Position numbers and translations under genes: made by a program. The notes under the pieces were generated by a model that was not told the DNA's origin, did not search any database, and saw only the letters and a list, made by a program, of their open reading frames with translations. Source: Deltaproteobacteria bacterium (GTDB lineage Bacteria; Desulfobacterota; Desulfomonilia; UBA1062). From it: a stretch of DNA of 8,027 bases. Positions 6,305 to 8,027 of this stretch are shown here, piece after piece (position 1 is the stretch's first letter; each line of letters begins with the position of its first letter). The DNA is taken from NCBI GenBank assembly GCA_023230665.1, contig JALNWY010000141.1, positions 1 to 8,027 on the forward strand, in the 5' to 3' direction.

Positions 6305-7384
6305 AAAGACCAGCGGCAGGGGCAGTCCATGAACACTCCAACTATCATCCACATCGTGGGGGCGCGCCCCCAGTTCATCAAGCTCTCCCCGGTGACAGAG
6401 GCCTTCAAACGCTGCCGCATCCCGTATAAAGTGGTGCACACAGGCCAGCACTACGACCACGCCCTGTCCGACGTGCACTTCGACACCTTGGGGATCGATC
6501 CCCCCGACTACCATCTGGGGGTGGGTTCTTTCAGCCATGCAAAACAGACCGCCCGGATGCTGGAGGCCGTCGAGGAAATCCTCGCAGCCGAGAAGCCCGG
6601 CCTCGTGCTCGTGTACGGAGACACCAACTCCACGCTCGCAGGGGCCCTGTGCGCCGTGAAGCTGGGTATCCCGGTGGGCCACGTCGAGGCGGGCGTACGC
6701 AGCTTTGACCGGAACATGCCCGAGGAGGTCAACCGCGTGGTAACCGATCACGTGGCCGCCCATCACTTCTGTCCCACGAAAAATGCGGTTGTCCTCCTTA
6801 AGAAAGAGGGGATAACGGGCATATTCACCGGCGATGTCATGTATGACGCCCTGAACCGCTTTTCCCGCGCGCATATCTCTCATCCCTATTCCCCGCCCTT
6901 TGTCCTCACCACGATCCACCGTGCGGAAAACACCGACCAGCGCGAGCGCTTCCTGGGGATCTATGAGGCGCTCGAAAAACTCTCGCAGGACATCCCGGTC
7001 ATCTTCCCGGCTCATCCCAGGACAAAAAACCTTTTCCCCGGCATCTTCCGCTCGGCGAAAAGCAGACTCGAGGTGATCGATCCGGTGAGCTACCTTGCCA
7101 TGCTCGCCATGATCAGGGACGCATCGTGCGTCCTCACTGATTCCGGAGGTGTGCAGAAAGAGGCCTTTCTTATGAAGACCCCCTGTGTCACGGTCAGGGA
7201 TACCACCGAGTGGCCGGAGACGATCGACGCAGGGGCGAATGTCCTGGTGGAGCCCGATCCCGCGAAGATCCATCAGGCCGTTATGGGGATGATCGGCAGA
7301 ACAGGGTTTTCTGCGGTCAACCCGTTCGGAGACGGCAACGCGAGCGACCGTATCGCCCGGTTCATCAGGGAACACATCGTCTAG
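6302..7384 (+). CDS. wecB: UDP-N-acetylglucosamine 2-epimerase, non-hydrolysing (WecB type)
   Basis: Interconverts UDP-GlcNAc and UDP-ManNAc, a cytoplasmic step supplying ManNAc-derived sugars for surface polysaccharides. The product is 360 residues from the TTG, or 351 from the ATG at 6329; the family is about 350-390. Two Rossmann-like halves form a GT-B-type fold. Motifs, numbered from the TTG: GARPQFIKLSPV (20-31, with the substrate-contacting Arg), VHTGQHYD (45-52), VYGDTNSTLAG (104-114, D107 matching the catalytic Asp), HVEAGVRS (127-134, E129), MPEEVNR (139-145, catalytic Glu region), TTIHRAEN (203-210, H206) and TDSGGVQKEA (279-288, UDP binding). All expected catalytic positions are present. 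The extra N-terminal residues before the first beta strand (NTPTIIHIVGAR) are hydrophilic and may be a true extension or a start-site artefact. No wecC or glycosyltransferase gene is adjacent. Confidence 0.95.
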   Translation: MKDQRQGQSMNTPTIIHIVGARPQFIKLSPVTEAFKRCRIPYKVVHTGQHYDHALSDVHFDTLGIDPPDYHLGVGSFSHAKQTARMLEAVEEILAAEKPGLVLVYGDTNSTLAGALCAVKLGIPVGHVEAGVRSFDRNMPEEVNRVVTDHVAAHHFCPTKNAVVLLKKEGITGIFTGDVMYDALNRFSRAHISHPYSPPFVLTTIHRAENTDQRERFLGIYEALEKLSQDIPVIFPAHPRTKNLFPGIFRSAKSRLEVIDPVSYLAMLAMIRDASCVLTDSGGVQKEAFLMKTPCVTVRDTTEWPETIDAGANVLVEPDPAKIHQAVMGMIGRTGFSAVNPFGDGNASDRIARFIREHIV

Positions 7385-7424
7385 CGGGCGGCAAGCACGG
7401 ATAAAGCGGTTTTGTAACTATTCA

Positions 7425-7445
7425 GCACCCTCTTCGAGAGGATGC
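7425..7445 (+). terminator. Hairpin just downstream of wecB, possible weak terminator
   Basis: CCTCT-TCG-AGAGG (7429-7441) is a perfect 5-bp stem. It extends by GCA/TGC across one C-A mismatch to an 8-bp interrupted stem spanning 7425-7445. It lies about 40 bases after the wecB stop and is followed by only a short TTTT (7450-7453), so it is a weak candidate for a factor-independent terminator. Confidence 0.35.
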
Positions 7446-7465
7446 GTCATTTTCCATTGTCGATG

Positions 7466-7513
7466 TCCGGGCCACAGCGCTTCCTGTTCTGTTTCCCGGA
7501 AATGTATTTTTTT
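7466..7513 (+). terminator. Branched hairpin plus T-tract upstream of the cNMP-binding gene, possible terminator
   Basis: TCCGGG (7466-7471) pairs perfectly with CCCGGA (7495-7500). The 23-base loop holds a small ACAG/CTGT inner stem (7474-7487). A run of seven T (7507-7513) follows after AATGTA. The 6-base gap before the T-run and the large loop make this imperfect. It could end wecB transcription or be a leader structure of the next gene. Confidence 0.3.
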
Positions 7514-7530
7514 GTTGCGAGGAGGTCGGT

Positions 7531-8027
7531 ATGAAGAAACCGGTTTCACCGGAGAAAGATCCCAAAGAGCTTCTCCGGCAGGCAGAGAAGGTTGCCGCAT
7601 CCGGCGAGGTGGAAAAGAGCCTCGGGCTCTTCGAGAGCTGTATCCGGGGTTATCTCCGGGAGCGAAAACCCTTCAAGGCCCTGGCCGCGGCAAAGGTGGC
7701 CAAAACGTCTCTGGGGAGTCATCCCCGGGTGCACGCCCTGCTCATCAGACTTTTCAGGTCCTTGGATCTCATGGGCGACCTTCAGAAGGAGCTCGAGGAA
7801 AGCTGCACGACATTGAAAAAGAACGAGGCGCCGATATTCAGAGGGCTGAGAAGTGAAGAGTTCATCGAGCTCCTGGAGATCGTGCACCTCGTCGATGTCG
7901 GAAAAGGCAGGTTCGTCTTCAGGCAGCACGACACCGGCGAGGACATCTACCTGGTGATCGACGGCGCCCTGGGGATATACCGGGACGGCGAGCTGATGTC
8001 GGTCCTGCTGCCCGGAGATGTGTTCGG
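7531..8027 (+). CDS. Cyclic-nucleotide-binding-domain protein with helical N-terminus, incomplete (runs off right edge)
   Basis: From the ATG at 7531 the frame is open for 165 codons to the window edge. A strong AGGAGGT Shine-Dalgarno lies 5 bases upstream. Residues about 10-95 are predicted helical with a TPR-like alternation of Ala/Leu and charged residues (LLRQAEKVAASGEVEKSL, then KALAAAKVAKTSLGSHP). From about residue 101 a cNMP-binding domain begins: PIFRGLRSEEFIELL, VDVGKGRFVFRQHDTGEDIYLV, a Gly turn, and LLPGDVFG at the edge. This is the CRP/PKA-regulatory-subunit type beta-roll up to the start of the phosphate-binding cassette. Canonical CRP/FNR regulators begin with the cNMP domain, so the roughly 100-residue helical head is unlike them. 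The C-terminus, and so any output domain, is unseen. The ligand cannot be judged because the cassette Arg lies beyond the window. Confidence 0.85.
   Translation, partial: MKKPVSPEKDPKELLRQAEKVAASGEVEKSLGLFESCIRGYLRERKPFKALAAAKVAKTSLGSHPRVHALLIRLFRSLDLMGDLQKELEESCTTLKKNEAPIFRGLRSEEFIELLEIVHLVDVGKGRFVFRQHDTGEDIYLVIDGALGIYRDGELMSVLLPGDVF

Noticed and set aside
6299..7375. 358-residue minus-strand open frame mirroring wecB
   Set aside because: It covers nearly the same span as the epimerase and has His/Asp/Gly-rich composition typical of an antisense shadow. No motif was found.

Overview
The window looks like chromosomal core sequence from a GC-rich Gram-negative bacterium. The best guess is Desulfobacterota (the former Deltaproteobacteria). 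That guess rests on four things: the gene order hrcA-grpE-dnaK without a following dnaJ, a FmdB-type zinc-ribbon gene after dnaK, argS followed directly by a small membrane-anchored SPOR protein, and a CIRCE/HrcA heat-shock circuit instead of a sigma-32-like promoter. This is an inference from gene order and protein style, not a database match.

Left half, minus strand, read right to left from about 3790 to 1: a sigma-70-type promoter (TTGACA-N17-TATAAA), a CIRCE operator at the predicted transcription start, then hrcA, grpE and dnaK at close spacing, and after about 100 bp the first 21 codons of a FmdB-family zinc-ribbon gene that runs off the window. This is a self-regulated chaperone operon. 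HrcA represses its own promoter through CIRCE, DnaK is the Hsp70 motor and GrpE its nucleotide exchange factor. DnaJ and GroEL must be encoded elsewhere.

Right half, plus strand: a promoter back-to-back with the hrcA promoter reads into argS (arginyl-tRNA synthetase). A SPOR-domain membrane protein follows 7 bp after argS. After a 173-bp gap comes a non-hydrolysing UDP-GlcNAc 2-epimerase (wecB type), which makes UDP-ManNAc for surface polysaccharide. After a further 146-bp gap containing hairpins, an incomplete gene has a helical, TPR-like N-terminus and the start of a cyclic-nucleotide-binding domain. This last gene is open at the window edge and is the least predictable protein here.

There is no mobile element, CRISPR array, rRNA or tRNA that I can see, and no gene-free stretch exceeds 300 bp. 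I did not find a new biological system. The points most worth a second look are the shared -35 region of the divergent hrcA/argS promoters, the CIRCE that also overlaps the hrcA ribosome binding site, the unusual TTG start with a perfect Shine-Dalgarno in front of wecB, and the truncated cNMP-binding protein.
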